Below are positions 23,512-31,406 of a stretch of 64,000 bases of DNA, piece after piece. A program made the position numbers and the translations under genes. A model generated the notes under the pieces. That model saw nothing but the letters and a program-made list of their open reading frames with translations, was not told where the DNA came from and searched no databases. Origin of the DNA: Pseudomonas taetrolens (GTDB lineage: Bacteria > Pseudomonadota > Gammaproteobacteria > Pseudomonadales > Pseudomonadaceae); assembly GCF_900475285.1 (NCBI RefSeq), contig NZ_LS483370.1:4044001-4108000 (forward strand). The letters run 5' to 3'. Each line of letters begins with the position of its first letter. Position 1 is the stretch's first letter.

Positions 23512-24915
23512 TTATTTCCACAGCTGGGCGGCAAACACAATCAGGATGCCGAGTGGCGCCACATAGCGCATCAAAAAAAGAGTCAGGGCGAACAAAACCG
23601 GGCTGCGCATCGACAATTCGTCGCGTACCGCACCACGCCCCATGATCCAGCCGGCGAAGACCACAAAGCACAGCCCGCCCAACGGCAACATGATACGCGA
23701 GGTTAAGAAATCGACGACACCAAAGAAATCCAGGCCGCTCGCAGCTCCCCACTGATACAGATGGAAGCCCGATTCTTCGCTCACAAAAAACTTGGCCTGC
23801 TTCCAGATGTTGAACGAGAACACCGTACCCAGCCCGACAAACCAGCAGCTGAAAGCCAGCCAGAAGGTGACCCACAGGCGCCTGACTTTGGTTCGCTCCA
23901 CCAGATACGCAACCATGGGCTCAAGCAACGAAATGGCCGAGCTCCAGGCTGCCACCGCCACCAGGACAAAGAACACTACGCCCATCAACTGACCAAACGC
24001 CACGTTGCCAAAGGCAAACGGCAAGGTCACGAACATCAGGCCCGGCCCCTCGCTCGGGTTGAGCCCTGACGCGAACACAATTGGAAACAATGCCAGCCCG
24101 GCGAGCAATGAGACAAAGGTGTCAATCAACGCCACGCCCACCACGGTTCCTGAGATCGACGCATTTTTGGGCATATACGCGCCATAGATCATGATCGAGC
24201 CTACGCCCACACTCAGCGAAAAGAACGCATGGCCCATCGCTGCCAGCAAACCGTCGAGTACGCGATCCGGGTTGAAGTCGAACATGAAATGCACGCCTTC
24301 CATAAAGTGCCCCGTGGTCATGCTGTAACCCAGCAGCACCAGCAACAGCACAAACAGAATCGGCATCATGATCCGCAGACTGCGCTCAAGCCCTGCCACG
24401 ACACCTTTTGCAATCACGTACGCGGACAGCAACATAAAGGCGGTATGCCAGAACGTCAGGCGCCAGGGGTTGGAAATGACATCGCTGAAGTACGCACCGA
24501 CCTGGCCGGCTGTCGCACCTTCAAAGTCGCCCTTGCCCATATTGATGATGTAATCCAGCGACCAGCCGCCCACCACGCTGTAAAAAGACAGGATCAGCAA
24601 TGCCGTAATCATCCCGGCAAATGCGCCCCACGACCAACGCCCCGAGTGCCCCGCTTCAACTGCCAGCACCTTCAAGGCATTGGCCGGACTAAGCCGCGCC
24701 CGTCGCCCGATCAGGGTTTCAGCCAGCATGACAGGAACACCGATCAGCGCGATGCACGCCAAAAAAACCAACACAAAAGCGCCGCCACCATAGACGCCAA
24801 CCATGTAAGGGAATTTCCAGATACTGCCCAAACCCACGGCAGATCCGGTCGCAGCGAGAATAAAGACCCAACGGCTTGCCCAACTGCCGTGGACAGAAAC
24901 CTTGTCTGTCGACAT
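23512..24915 (-). CDS. Sodium-dependent transporter, NSS/SLC6 family
   Basis: 467 residues from [16 protein letters not shown]. About 11-12 transmembrane segments are visible. The first helix has the LeuT-like sodium/substrate motif [14 protein letters not shown]. These symporters usually carry amino acids, but the substrate cannot be read from the sequence. It lies seven bases after ratA on the complementary strand order (upstream of ratA-rnfH), so may be cotranscribed. Confidence 0.9.
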   Translation of the reverse strand: MSTDKVSVHGSWASRWVFILAATGSAVGLGSIWKFPYMVGVYGGGAFVLVFLACIALIGVPVMLAETLIGRRARLSPANALKVLAVEAGHSGRWSWGAFAGMITALLILSFYSVVGGWSLDYIINMGKGDFEGATAGQVGAYFSDVISNPWRLTFWHTAFMLLSAYVIAKGVVAGLERSLRIMMPILFVLLLVLLGYSMTTGHFMEGVHFMFDFNPDRVLDGLLAAMGHAFFSLSVGVGSIMIYGAYMPKNASISGTVVGVALIDTFVSLLAGLALFPIVFASGLNPSEGPGLMFVTLPFAFGNVAFGQLMGVVFFVLVAVAAWSSAISLLEPMVAYLVERTKVRRLWVTFWLAFSCWFVGLGTVFSFNIWKQAKFFVSEESGFHLYQWGAASGLDFFGVVDFLTSRIMLPLGGLCFVVFAGWIMGRGAVRDELSMRSPVLFALTLFLMRYVAPLGILIVFAAQLWK

Positions 24916-25040
24916 CGTTACTACGCCCAACCGATCAAAAAAGAGCGCGCATTGTCCGGGATTCACCCTATGTGCTCAAGCACGCAGTCCTTAGCACTCA
25001 ATCACGCAGGATGCCCGTAGCCGACACGCGCGCAACTGCC

Positions 25041-25046
25041 TATAAT
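25041..25046 (+). promoter_or_regulatory. smpB -10 element very close to the start codon
   Basis: A perfect TATAAT ends nine bases before the smpB ATG at 25056, so transcription from it would begin within a few bases of the start codon. No Shine-Dalgarno sequence is visible and the -35 region is poor. Confidence 0.5.
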
Positions 25047-25055
25047 GCCGGCCCT

Positions 25056-25538
25056 ATGGCTAAACAGAAGAAACACCCCACAGGGACCATCGCGCAGAAC
25101 AAAAAAGCGCGACACGATTACTTCATCGAACATCGGTTCGAGGCTGGTCTGGTCCTGGCCGGCTGGGAAGTAAAAAGTCTGCGTGCAGGCAAGGCACAGC
25201 TGGTCGACAGCTATGTGCTGCTCAAAGATGGTGAAGCATGGTTGCTCGGCAGCCATATTGCGCCTCTGACGACCGCCAGCACCCACGTTATCGCCGACCC
25301 GACGCGCAGCCGCAAACTGCTGCTTAACCAGCGCGAGCTGGAAAAGCTGTTTGCTTCAGTGCAGCAGAAGGGTTACGCCTGCGTCTGCCTCTCCCTTTAC
25401 TGGAGCAAGCACTTGATCAAGTGCGAAATTGCCCTGGGTAAAGGCAAGAAGGAATACGACAAGCGTCATACCGAGCGCGAGCGCGACTCCGATCGCGAGT
25501 TGCAGCGTGCGGTGCGCAACAAGGGCAAGGAAGACTAG
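25056..25538 (+). CDS. smpB: SsrA-binding protein SmpB
   Basis: 160 residues from [21 protein letters not shown]. SmpB binds tmRNA and delivers it to stalled ribosomes. The oligonucleotide-binding fold includes [20 protein letters not shown] and the basic C-terminal tail [14 protein letters not shown]. tmRNA (ssrA) is encoded 9 kb downstream in this window. The frame is open further upstream, but the length and N terminus fit this ATG. Confidence 0.96.
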   Translation: MAKQKKHPTGTIAQNKKARHDYFIEHRFEAGLVLAGWEVKSLRAGKAQLVDSYVLLKDGEAWLLGSHIAPLTTASTHVIADPTRSRKLLLNQRELEKLFASVQQKGYACVCLSLYWSKHLIKCEIALGKGKKEYDKRHTERERDSDRELQRAVRNKGKED

Positions 25539-25554
25539 CTCTTCTCAAGCCTTC

Positions 25555-25584
25555 TGCAGGGGCGAGCGTGCTCGCTCCTGCAGG
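25555..25584. repeat. REP-like palindrome
   Basis: CTGCAGGGGCGAGC and GCTCGCTCCTGCAG form a 14-bp near-perfect inverted repeat in the short gap between the converging smpB and lldR. It resembles the GAGC-rich hairpin of Pseudomonas intergenic REP elements and could also terminate both transcripts. Confidence 0.6.
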
Positions 25585-25593
25585 CGCACGCCC

Positions 25594-26361
25594 TCACAAC
25601 CCGTTGCGCCGCTCGGCCCGCGCCATGCGCTGTACTTCCTGACGCACCTCCTCCAGCACTTCCTGCACATACAGAATATGCCGACTGGAGATCTCCCGGG
25701 CATCGTCTGCCCGCCCCTCGATAATCGCCAGATACAACTCACGGTGCTGACCGATCAACATGTCGCGCGTTTCACTGCGCTGCTGGTACATGCCACCGAT
25801 GTTGGTCACGACGTTACGCTTCAACAGGTCAAATAACCCACGAATCGTGTGCAGCAACACGGCGTTATGACTCGCCTCGGCAATGGCCAGATGGAAATTT
25901 GCATCCGCCTCGCCCTCTTCTGCCCGGCTCACTTCATCGACCCGGGTGTAACAGTCCTGAAGCTGTTCAAAAGCCACCCGCAAGCGATCCCGGTCCATCT
26001 CCGTTGCCCGCGATGCCGCGTAAAAGGCGCATGACGCCTCAAGGGTATGGCGAAACTCAAGTAAATCGCGTTGTGCCTCCGGGTTGCTCTCCAGCAATTG
26101 CAGCAGCGGGTCACTGAACGTCGAGCCCAGTGATGTGGCGACATAGTTACCACCGCCCTGGCGGCTGACCAGCAAGCCTTTGGCTGACAATTTTTGAATC
26201 GCTTCGCGCAACGATGGCCGCGACACCCCGAATTGTTCAGCCAGCGCACGTTCAGCCGGAAGACGTTCACCCGACTTCAGCGTGCCCTCGAGAATCATGC
26301 CCTCAAGCCGCTCGACAATATCGTCAGACAAACGGCGCTGACGAATTTGATCAAACCCCAT
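25594..26361 (-). CDS. lldR: Lactate-responsive GntR/FadR-family regulator LldR
   Basis: 255 residues. The N-terminal winged helix (ERLPAERALAEQFGVSRPSLREAIQKL) and the C-terminal FCD ligand-binding domain (FRHTLEASCAFYAA, then FHLAIAEASHN) are typical. LldR represses lactate genes until lactate is bound. It is divergent from the lactate permease, and an operator of its family type lies between them. Confidence 0.93.
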   Translation of the reverse strand: MGFDQIRQRRLSDDIVERLEGMILEGTLKSGERLPAERALAEQFGVSRPSLREAIQKLSAKGLLVSRQGGGNYVATSLGSTFSDPLLQLLESNPEAQRDLLEFRHTLEASCAFYAASRATEMDRDRLRVAFEQLQDCYTRVDEVSRAEEGEADANFHLAIAEASHNAVLLHTIRGLFDLLKRNVVTNIGGMYQQRSETRDMLIGQHRELYLAIIEGRADDAREISSRHILYVQEVLEEVRQEVQRMARAERRNGL

Positions 26362-26551
26362 AACTGCTCTCCATCATCCCGACCATGCGCCGGGCCTTCT
26401 ATTCTCGCCGATTGGCGTCGCCCTCACACCTGTCAGTCGCGCTCCCCAAGACCGAATCAGATGCCCGGCAACGAACACTCGACCAAAGATTTAGGGGCGG
26501 CAAATTGACACATAGCACATAAGGCTTTTAACCTAGCCAACAGCGCTTGTA

Positions 26552-26568
26552 AATTGGTATTACCAATT
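26552..26568. promoter_or_regulatory. LldR-type operator
   Basis: AATTGGTATTACCAATT is a perfect palindrome of the form AATTGGTnnnACCAATT, matching the sites bound by LldR and PdhR in related bacteria. It lies in the lldR-permease gap, 50 bases before the permease ATG. Confidence 0.85.
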
Positions 26569-26618
26569 AACCAACATGCTACGCTGCAACGACCAATAAC
26601 AATTAGGGGCCACCCCAT

Positions 26619-28313
26619 ATGCAAACCTGGCAACAGCTCTATAATCCGCTTGGCAGTCTCGGTCTGTCCGCACTCGCCGCCGTTATCCCGATTGTGTTTT
26701 TCTTTATGGCCTTGGCCGTGTTCCGCCTCAAAGGACACGTCGCTGGCAGCATTACGCTTGCCCTGTCGATTCTGGTGGCCATTTTCGCCTTCCAGATGCC
26801 TGTCGACATGGCCTTCGCAGCAGCGGGCTATGGATTTGCCTACGGCCTTTGGCCGATTGCATGGATCATCGTTGCCGCGGTGTTCCTCTACAAACTGACC
26901 GTTAAGAGCGGCCAGTTCGAAATCATCCGCAGCTCCGTACTGTCGATCACTGACGACCAACGCCTGCAAGTGCTGCTGATCGGCTTCTGCTTCGGCGCGT
27001 TCCTTGAAGGCGCTGCCGGTTTCGGTGCGCCGGTCGCCATTACCGCTGCCCTGTTGGTAGGCCTGGGTTTCAACCCCCTGTACGCCGCCGGGTTGTGCCT
27101 GATTGCCAACACCGCCCCCGTGGCCTTTGGCGCGCTGGGCATTCCGATCATCGTCGCCGGCCAGGTCACGGGGATCGACGCGTTCAAGATCGGCGCCATG
27201 GCCGGCCGTCAATTGCCGCTGCTGTCGCTGTTCGTGCCGTTCTGGCTGGTGTTCATGATGGACGGCCTGCGTGGCGTGCGCGAAACCTGGCCAGCCGCCC
27301 TGGTGGCGGGCCTGAGTTTCGCCGTGACCCAGTACTTCACCTCGAACTACATTGGCCCGGAGCTGCCGGATATTACTTCGGCCCTTGCATCCCTGATCAG
27401 CCTGACACTGTTCCTGAAAGTCTGGCAGCCTAAACGCACCGCAGGCGCGCAGATTGCGGGTGTCAGCTCTGACGTAGCCGTTACCGCCAGCGTCGGTGGT
27501 TTCGGCAAGCCAAGCAACCTGATGGCTTCGCCTTACTCCTTGCTGCAAATCCTCAAAGCCTGGTCGCCATTCCTGATCCTGACCGTGCTGGTTACCATCT
27601 GGACCCTGAAACCGTTCAAAGCCATGTTCTCGCCGGGCGGTTCGATGTACGGCTGGGTGTTCAACTTTGCGATCCCGCACTTAGATCAACTGGTGGTCAA
27701 GGTCGCGCCGATCGTGAATAGCCCGACCGCCATTGCGGCCGTGTTCAAACTTGACCCGATTTCAGCCACAGGCACAGCGATCTTCTTCTCTGCGCTCATC
27801 TCGATGCTGGTTCTGAAAATCAACATCAAGACTGGTCTGACCACTTTGAAAGAGACCTTTTTTGAACTGCGCTGGCCAATCCTGTCCATCGGTATGGTGC
27901 TGGCCTTTGCCTTCGTGACCAACTACTCAGGCATGTCCTCGACCATGGCACTGGTCCTGGCAGGCACGGGGGCGGCATTCCCGTTCTTCTCGCCGTTCCT
28001 CGGCTGGCTGGGCGTATTCCTGACCGGTTCCGACACCTCGTCCAACGCACTGTTCAGCTCGCTGCAGGCCACCACTGCACACCAGATCGGTGTTAGCGAC
28101 ACCTTGATGGTGGCCGCGAACACCAGCGGCGGCGTGACCGGCAAAATGATTTCCCCGCAGTCCATTGCCGTTGCCTGTGCCGCCACCGGCCTGGTGGGCA
28201 AAGAGTCCGACCTGTTCCGCTTTACCCTGAAACACAGTCTGTTCTTCGCCACGATCGTCGGCCTGATCACTCTGGCTCAGGCGTATTGGTTCACCGGCAT
28301 GCTGGTGCATTAA
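26619..28313 (+). CDS. lldP: L-lactate permease
   Basis: 564 residues, the usual length for the LctP family of lactate symporters. Twelve or more membrane segments are visible, with family signatures [19 protein letters not shown] and [22 protein letters not shown] precedes the ATG. It is the first gene of the lactate operon, downstream of the LldR operator. Confidence 0.96.
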   Translation: MQTWQQLYNPLGSLGLSALAAVIPIVFFFMALAVFRLKGHVAGSITLALSILVAIFAFQMPVDMAFAAAGYGFAYGLWPIAWIIVAAVFLYKLTVKSGQFEIIRSSVLSITDDQRLQVLLIGFCFGAFLEGAAGFGAPVAITAALLVGLGFNPLYAAGLCLIANTAPVAFGALGIPIIVAGQVTGIDAFKIGAMAGRQLPLLSLFVPFWLVFMMDGLRGVRETWPAALVAGLSFAVTQYFTSNYIGPELPDITSALASLISLTLFLKVWQPKRTAGAQIAGVSSDVAVTASVGGFGKPSNLMASPYSLLQILKAWSPFLILTVLVTIWTLKPFKAMFSPGGSMYGWVFNFAIPHLDQLVVKVAPIVNSPTAIAAVFKLDPISATGTAIFFSALISMLVLKINIKTGLTTLKETFFELRWPILSIGMVLAFAFVTNYSGMSSTMALVLAGTGAAFPFFSPFLGWLGVFLTGSDTSSNALFSSLQATTAHQIGVSDTLMVAANTSGGVTGKMISPQSIAVACAATGLVGKESDLFRFTLKHSLFFATIVGLITLAQAYWFTGMLVH

Positions 28314-28383
28314 TAAATAGCGCTATGGTTACAGCACGTTAAGGGCGCCGGACTCAACGTCGGCGCCAGCCATTCAATACCCG

Positions 28384-28427
28384 GTCTGCCCCTGCGGCTA
28401 AAGCGATAAGCCATCGCTGGGGCAGAC
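28384..28427 (+). other. Hairpin between lldP and lutA
   Basis: GTCTGCCCC and GGGGCAGAC are perfectly complementary, and the loop contains a second helix (GCGaTAAGCCATCGC type). A further short hairpin (GGCGCCG/CGGCGCC, about 28346-28368) precedes it. Neither has a T-run, so they probably shape mRNA stability or expression between the permease and the enzyme genes rather than end the operon. Confidence 0.55.
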
Positions 28428-28456
28428 ACATAACCGGGACCACCCGGAGACGCCTG

Positions 28457-29281
28457 ATGAGCGAGCTTTTCTACAACGCCGTGCCTAACGCGACCCGCGT
28501 CGCCCCGCCCCTGCCCACACCGCGCCGCTATCCCGAACAAAAGCCACGCAGGGTCTACCTGTTTGGCACTTGCGTGGTCGACCTGTTCTACCCCGAAGCC
28601 GGGATGGACGCGATTCACCTGATCGAGCGCGAAGGTATCGAAGTCGACTACCCGCAAGGTCAAAGCTGCTGCGGCCAACCGGCCTACACGTCGGGTTATA
28701 CCGATCAGGCACGCGAGGTCGCTCGCTCCCAACTGGCGCTGTTCGCCGAAGATTACCCTGTGGTCGTGCCGTCCGGCTCTTGTGCTGGCATGCTGCGCGA
28801 ACACTATGAAGACCTGTTCAAAGACGAGCCCGAAACACTGAAAAAAGTCCACGCGCTGGCCGAGCGCACCTTTGAACTGACCGAGTTCCTGCTGTTTGTG
28901 TGCAAGGTGCAATTCAAGGACAGCGGCGCACCGGTCAAAGTCGCGCTGCACACTTCATGCTCGGCCCGTCGTGAAATGAACACCCACCTGCACGGTCGCG
29001 AACTGTTGGCGCAATTGAGCAATGTCGAGCGCATTGACCACAGCCACGAAAGTGAGTGCTGCGGCTTTGGCGGGACATTCAGCGTACGCATGCCCGATAT
29101 TTCCGGGGCGATGGTCGCTGACAAAACCCGCTCGCTGATTGAAACCGGCGCGCACCAGGTGCTCAGCGCCGACTGCGGCTGCCTGATGAACATCAATGGC
29201 TCGCTGGAAAAACAGAAACAAGCCCTGCGCGGCCAGCACCTGGCCAGCTTTCTGTGGGAACGTACCGGAGGTGAACAATGA
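28457..29281 (+). CDS. lutA: L-lactate oxidation complex Fe-S subunit LutA (LldE-type)
   Basis: 274 residues with two cysteine-rich CCG domains (SCCGQPAYTSG and ECCGFGGTFS), each with a partner Cys further upstream (FGTCVVDLF, HTSCSARRE). LutABC oxidises L-lactate to pyruvate, feeding electrons to the respiratory chain. The next gene overlaps it by four bases (ATGA), indicating coupling. It belongs to the lldP-lutABC-dld operon. Confidence 0.93.
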   Translation: MSELFYNAVPNATRVAPPLPTPRRYPEQKPRRVYLFGTCVVDLFYPEAGMDAIHLIEREGIEVDYPQGQSCCGQPAYTSGYTDQAREVARSQLALFAEDYPVVVPSGSCAGMLREHYEDLFKDEPETLKKVHALAERTFELTEFLLFVCKVQFKDSGAPVKVALHTSCSARREMNTHLHGRELLAQLSNVERIDHSHESECCGFGGTFSVRMPDISGAMVADKTRSLIETGAHQVLSADCGCLMNINGSLEKQKQALRGQHLASFLWERTGGEQ

Positions 29282-30735
29282 GCAGCAGCACACTGATTCC
29301 CACCGTTGCCGTGGAAGAAGACTTCCGCGAGCGCGCCCACGAAGCGTTGGGCGACAAACAACTGCGAAACAACTTTCGCAGTGCTATGGATTCGCTGATG
29401 ACCAAACGCGCCGCGTCCTTCAGTGATGCCCATGAGCGCGAACATCTGCGGGCACTGGGCAACGCAGTGCGAGCCCGCGCCCTGTCCAAGCTGCCCGAAC
29501 TGCTTGAACGGCTGGAAGCCAACCTGACCCGCAACGGCGTGCAGGTGCACTGGGCTGAAACCGTCGATGAAGCCAACGAGATCGTCATGTCGATTGCCCG
29601 CCGGCGTTCAGCCAGGCAGGTCATCAAAGGCAAGTCGATGGTCAGCGAAGAGATGGAGATGAACCACGTGCTCGGTGCCCAGGGCATTGAATGCCTTGAG
29701 TCCGACATGGGCGAGTACATCGTTCAACTCGACAACGAAAAGCCGTCCCACATCATCATGCCCGCGATCCACAAAAACGCCGGGCAAGTGGCCGACTTGT
29801 TTCACGAAAAGCTCGGCGTGGAATACACCAAGGACGTCGACCAACTGATCCAGATCGGGCGTCGTGTCCTGCGTCAGAAGTTCTTTGAAGCTGACATCGG
29901 CGTGTCCGGAGTCAACTTCGCCGTCGCTGAAACCGGCACCCTGCTGCTGGTCGAAAACGAAGGCAATGGTCGCATGTCGACCACCGTGCCCCCGGTCCAC
30001 ATTGCCGTGACCGGCATCGAGAAGGTCGTCGAAAACCTGCGCGATGTGGTACCGCTGGTATCGTTGCTGACCCGTTCGGCCCTTGGCCAGCCGATCACCA
30101 CCTACGTCAATATGATCTCCGGCCCGCGCAAGCCCGGCGAGCTGGATGGCCCGGAAGAAGTGCACCTGGTACTGCTCGACAACGGTCGCAGCCAGGCCTT
30201 TGCCGACAGTGAACTGCGCCAGACCCTGAACTGCATTCGCTGCGGTGCCTGCATGAACCATTGCCCGGTTTACACCCGCATCGGCGGCCATGCCTACGGC
30301 GAGGTGTACCCCGGTCCGATCGGCGCGATCATCACACCGCACATGGTGGGCCTGGCGAAAGTTCCGGATCACCCGAGCGCCTCGTCGCTGTGCGGTGCAT
30401 GTGGCGAAGTGTGCCCGGTAAAAATCCCGATTCCCGCCCTGCTGCGCCGTCTGCGCGAAGAGAACGTCAAGGCGCCGGACAGCTCGCCTCGCATCATGCG
30501 TGGCCAGGGCAGCAAGTATTCACGTAAAGAGCGCTTGATCTGGAACATGTGGGCCAGGCTCAACAGCTCACCCACGCTGTACCGCGTCTTTCTCAAGGCC
30601 GCCACTCGCCTGCGCGGGCTGACCCCGAGCAATGTCGGGCCGTGGACGCAAAACCACAGTGCCCCTAAACCCGCAGCCCGTTCGCTACACGATATGGCCC
30701 GCGAACACATGGCTAAAAAGTCGGGAGACCAGTGA
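29278..30735 (+). CDS. lutB: L-lactate oxidation iron-sulfur protein LutB (LldF-type)
   Basis: 485 residues. The N-terminal LUD domain (about 70-300, with GVSGVNFAVAETGTLLLVENEGN) is followed by ferredoxin-like cysteine clusters CIRCGACMNHCPVY and CGACGEVCPVKIP that bind [4Fe-4S] centres. It is the electron-transfer subunit of the Lut complex. It overlaps both lutA and the lutC start region. Confidence 0.95.
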   Translation: MSSSTLIPTVAVEEDFRERAHEALGDKQLRNNFRSAMDSLMTKRAASFSDAHEREHLRALGNAVRARALSKLPELLERLEANLTRNGVQVHWAETVDEANEIVMSIARRRSARQVIKGKSMVSEEMEMNHVLGAQGIECLESDMGEYIVQLDNEKPSHIIMPAIHKNAGQVADLFHEKLGVEYTKDVDQLIQIGRRVLRQKFFEADIGVSGVNFAVAETGTLLLVENEGNGRMSTTVPPVHIAVTGIEKVVENLRDVVPLVSLLTRSALGQPITTYVNMISGPRKPGELDGPEEVHLVLLDNGRSQAFADSELRQTLNCIRCGACMNHCPVYTRIGGHAYGEVYPGPIGAIITPHMVGLAKVPDHPSASSLCGACGEVCPVKIPIPALLRRLREENVKAPDSSPRIMRGQGSKYSRKERLIWNMWARLNSSPTLYRVFLKAATRLRGLTPSNVGPWTQNHSAPKPAARSLHDMAREHMAKKSGDQ

Positions 30736-31406
30736 TGAGCGCCAAGCAGAACATCCTCAACAAACTGCGCAACAGCCTGACCGGCACCACACCGGTCCCT
30801 GACGATTTCGACGTAGCGCTGGTGACCGAGCCCTGGACTTACACACCGGAGCAGCGCATCCCGCAACTGCGCAAGTTGATGGAAGCCGTGCATACCGAAA
30901 TCCACCTCAGCACCGAGCAGGACTGGCCCGCCTTGCTCGCGCAACTGGTGACGGACCGACAGTTGCCAAGCCTGCTGATCGCCCCGACGACCCCTCACGG
31001 GCAAACAGTTACCGCGCACTGGGCACAAAACCCTGCACTGCCAGCACTCAAGGCCTACGACCGACGCGTAGAAGAGTGGAAGGACGAGTTGTTCAACGAC
31101 ACGCCTGCCAGCCTCACGACTACCCTGGGTGCGATTGCTGCCACCGGCAGCCTGATCATGTGGCCGACGCCTGAAGAACCACGGCTGATGAGCCTGGTGC
31201 CGCCCGTGCATTTCGCCCTGCTCAAGGCCAGTGAAATCCGCGACAACTTCTATCAAGTACAACGCGAAATGAACTGGGCCGCAGGCATGCCCACCAACGC
31301 TTTACTGGTATCCGGCCCGTCGAAAACCGCCGACATCGAGCAAGTGCTGGCCTACGGTGCCCACGGTCCGAAAGACTTGGTGGTGCTGATCCTGGAGGAC
31401 GCATGA
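30735..31406 (+). CDS. lutC: Lactate utilization protein LutC (LldG-type)
   Basis: 223 residues, a LUD-domain protein (IAATGSLIMWPTPEEPRLMSLVPPVHFAL). It is the third Lut subunit. The ATG at 30735 follows GGGAGA; a GTG one codon earlier is also possible. The stop codon of lutB overlaps its start, and dld begins four bases before its end. Confidence 0.92.
   Translation: MSAKQNILNKLRNSLTGTTPVPDDFDVALVTEPWTYTPEQRIPQLRKLMEAVHTEIHLSTEQDWPALLAQLVTDRQLPSLLIAPTTPHGQTVTAHWAQNPALPALKAYDRRVEEWKDELFNDTPASLTTTLGAIAATGSLIMWPTPEEPRLMSLVPPVHFALLKASEIRDNFYQVQREMNWAAGMPTNALLVSGPSKTADIEQVLAYGAHGPKDLVVLILEDA

Noticed and set aside
26457..27680. A 407-codon open frame antisense to the lactate permease
   Set aside because: Composition rich in Gly, Gln, Arg and His, no start signal, and the permease is certain.
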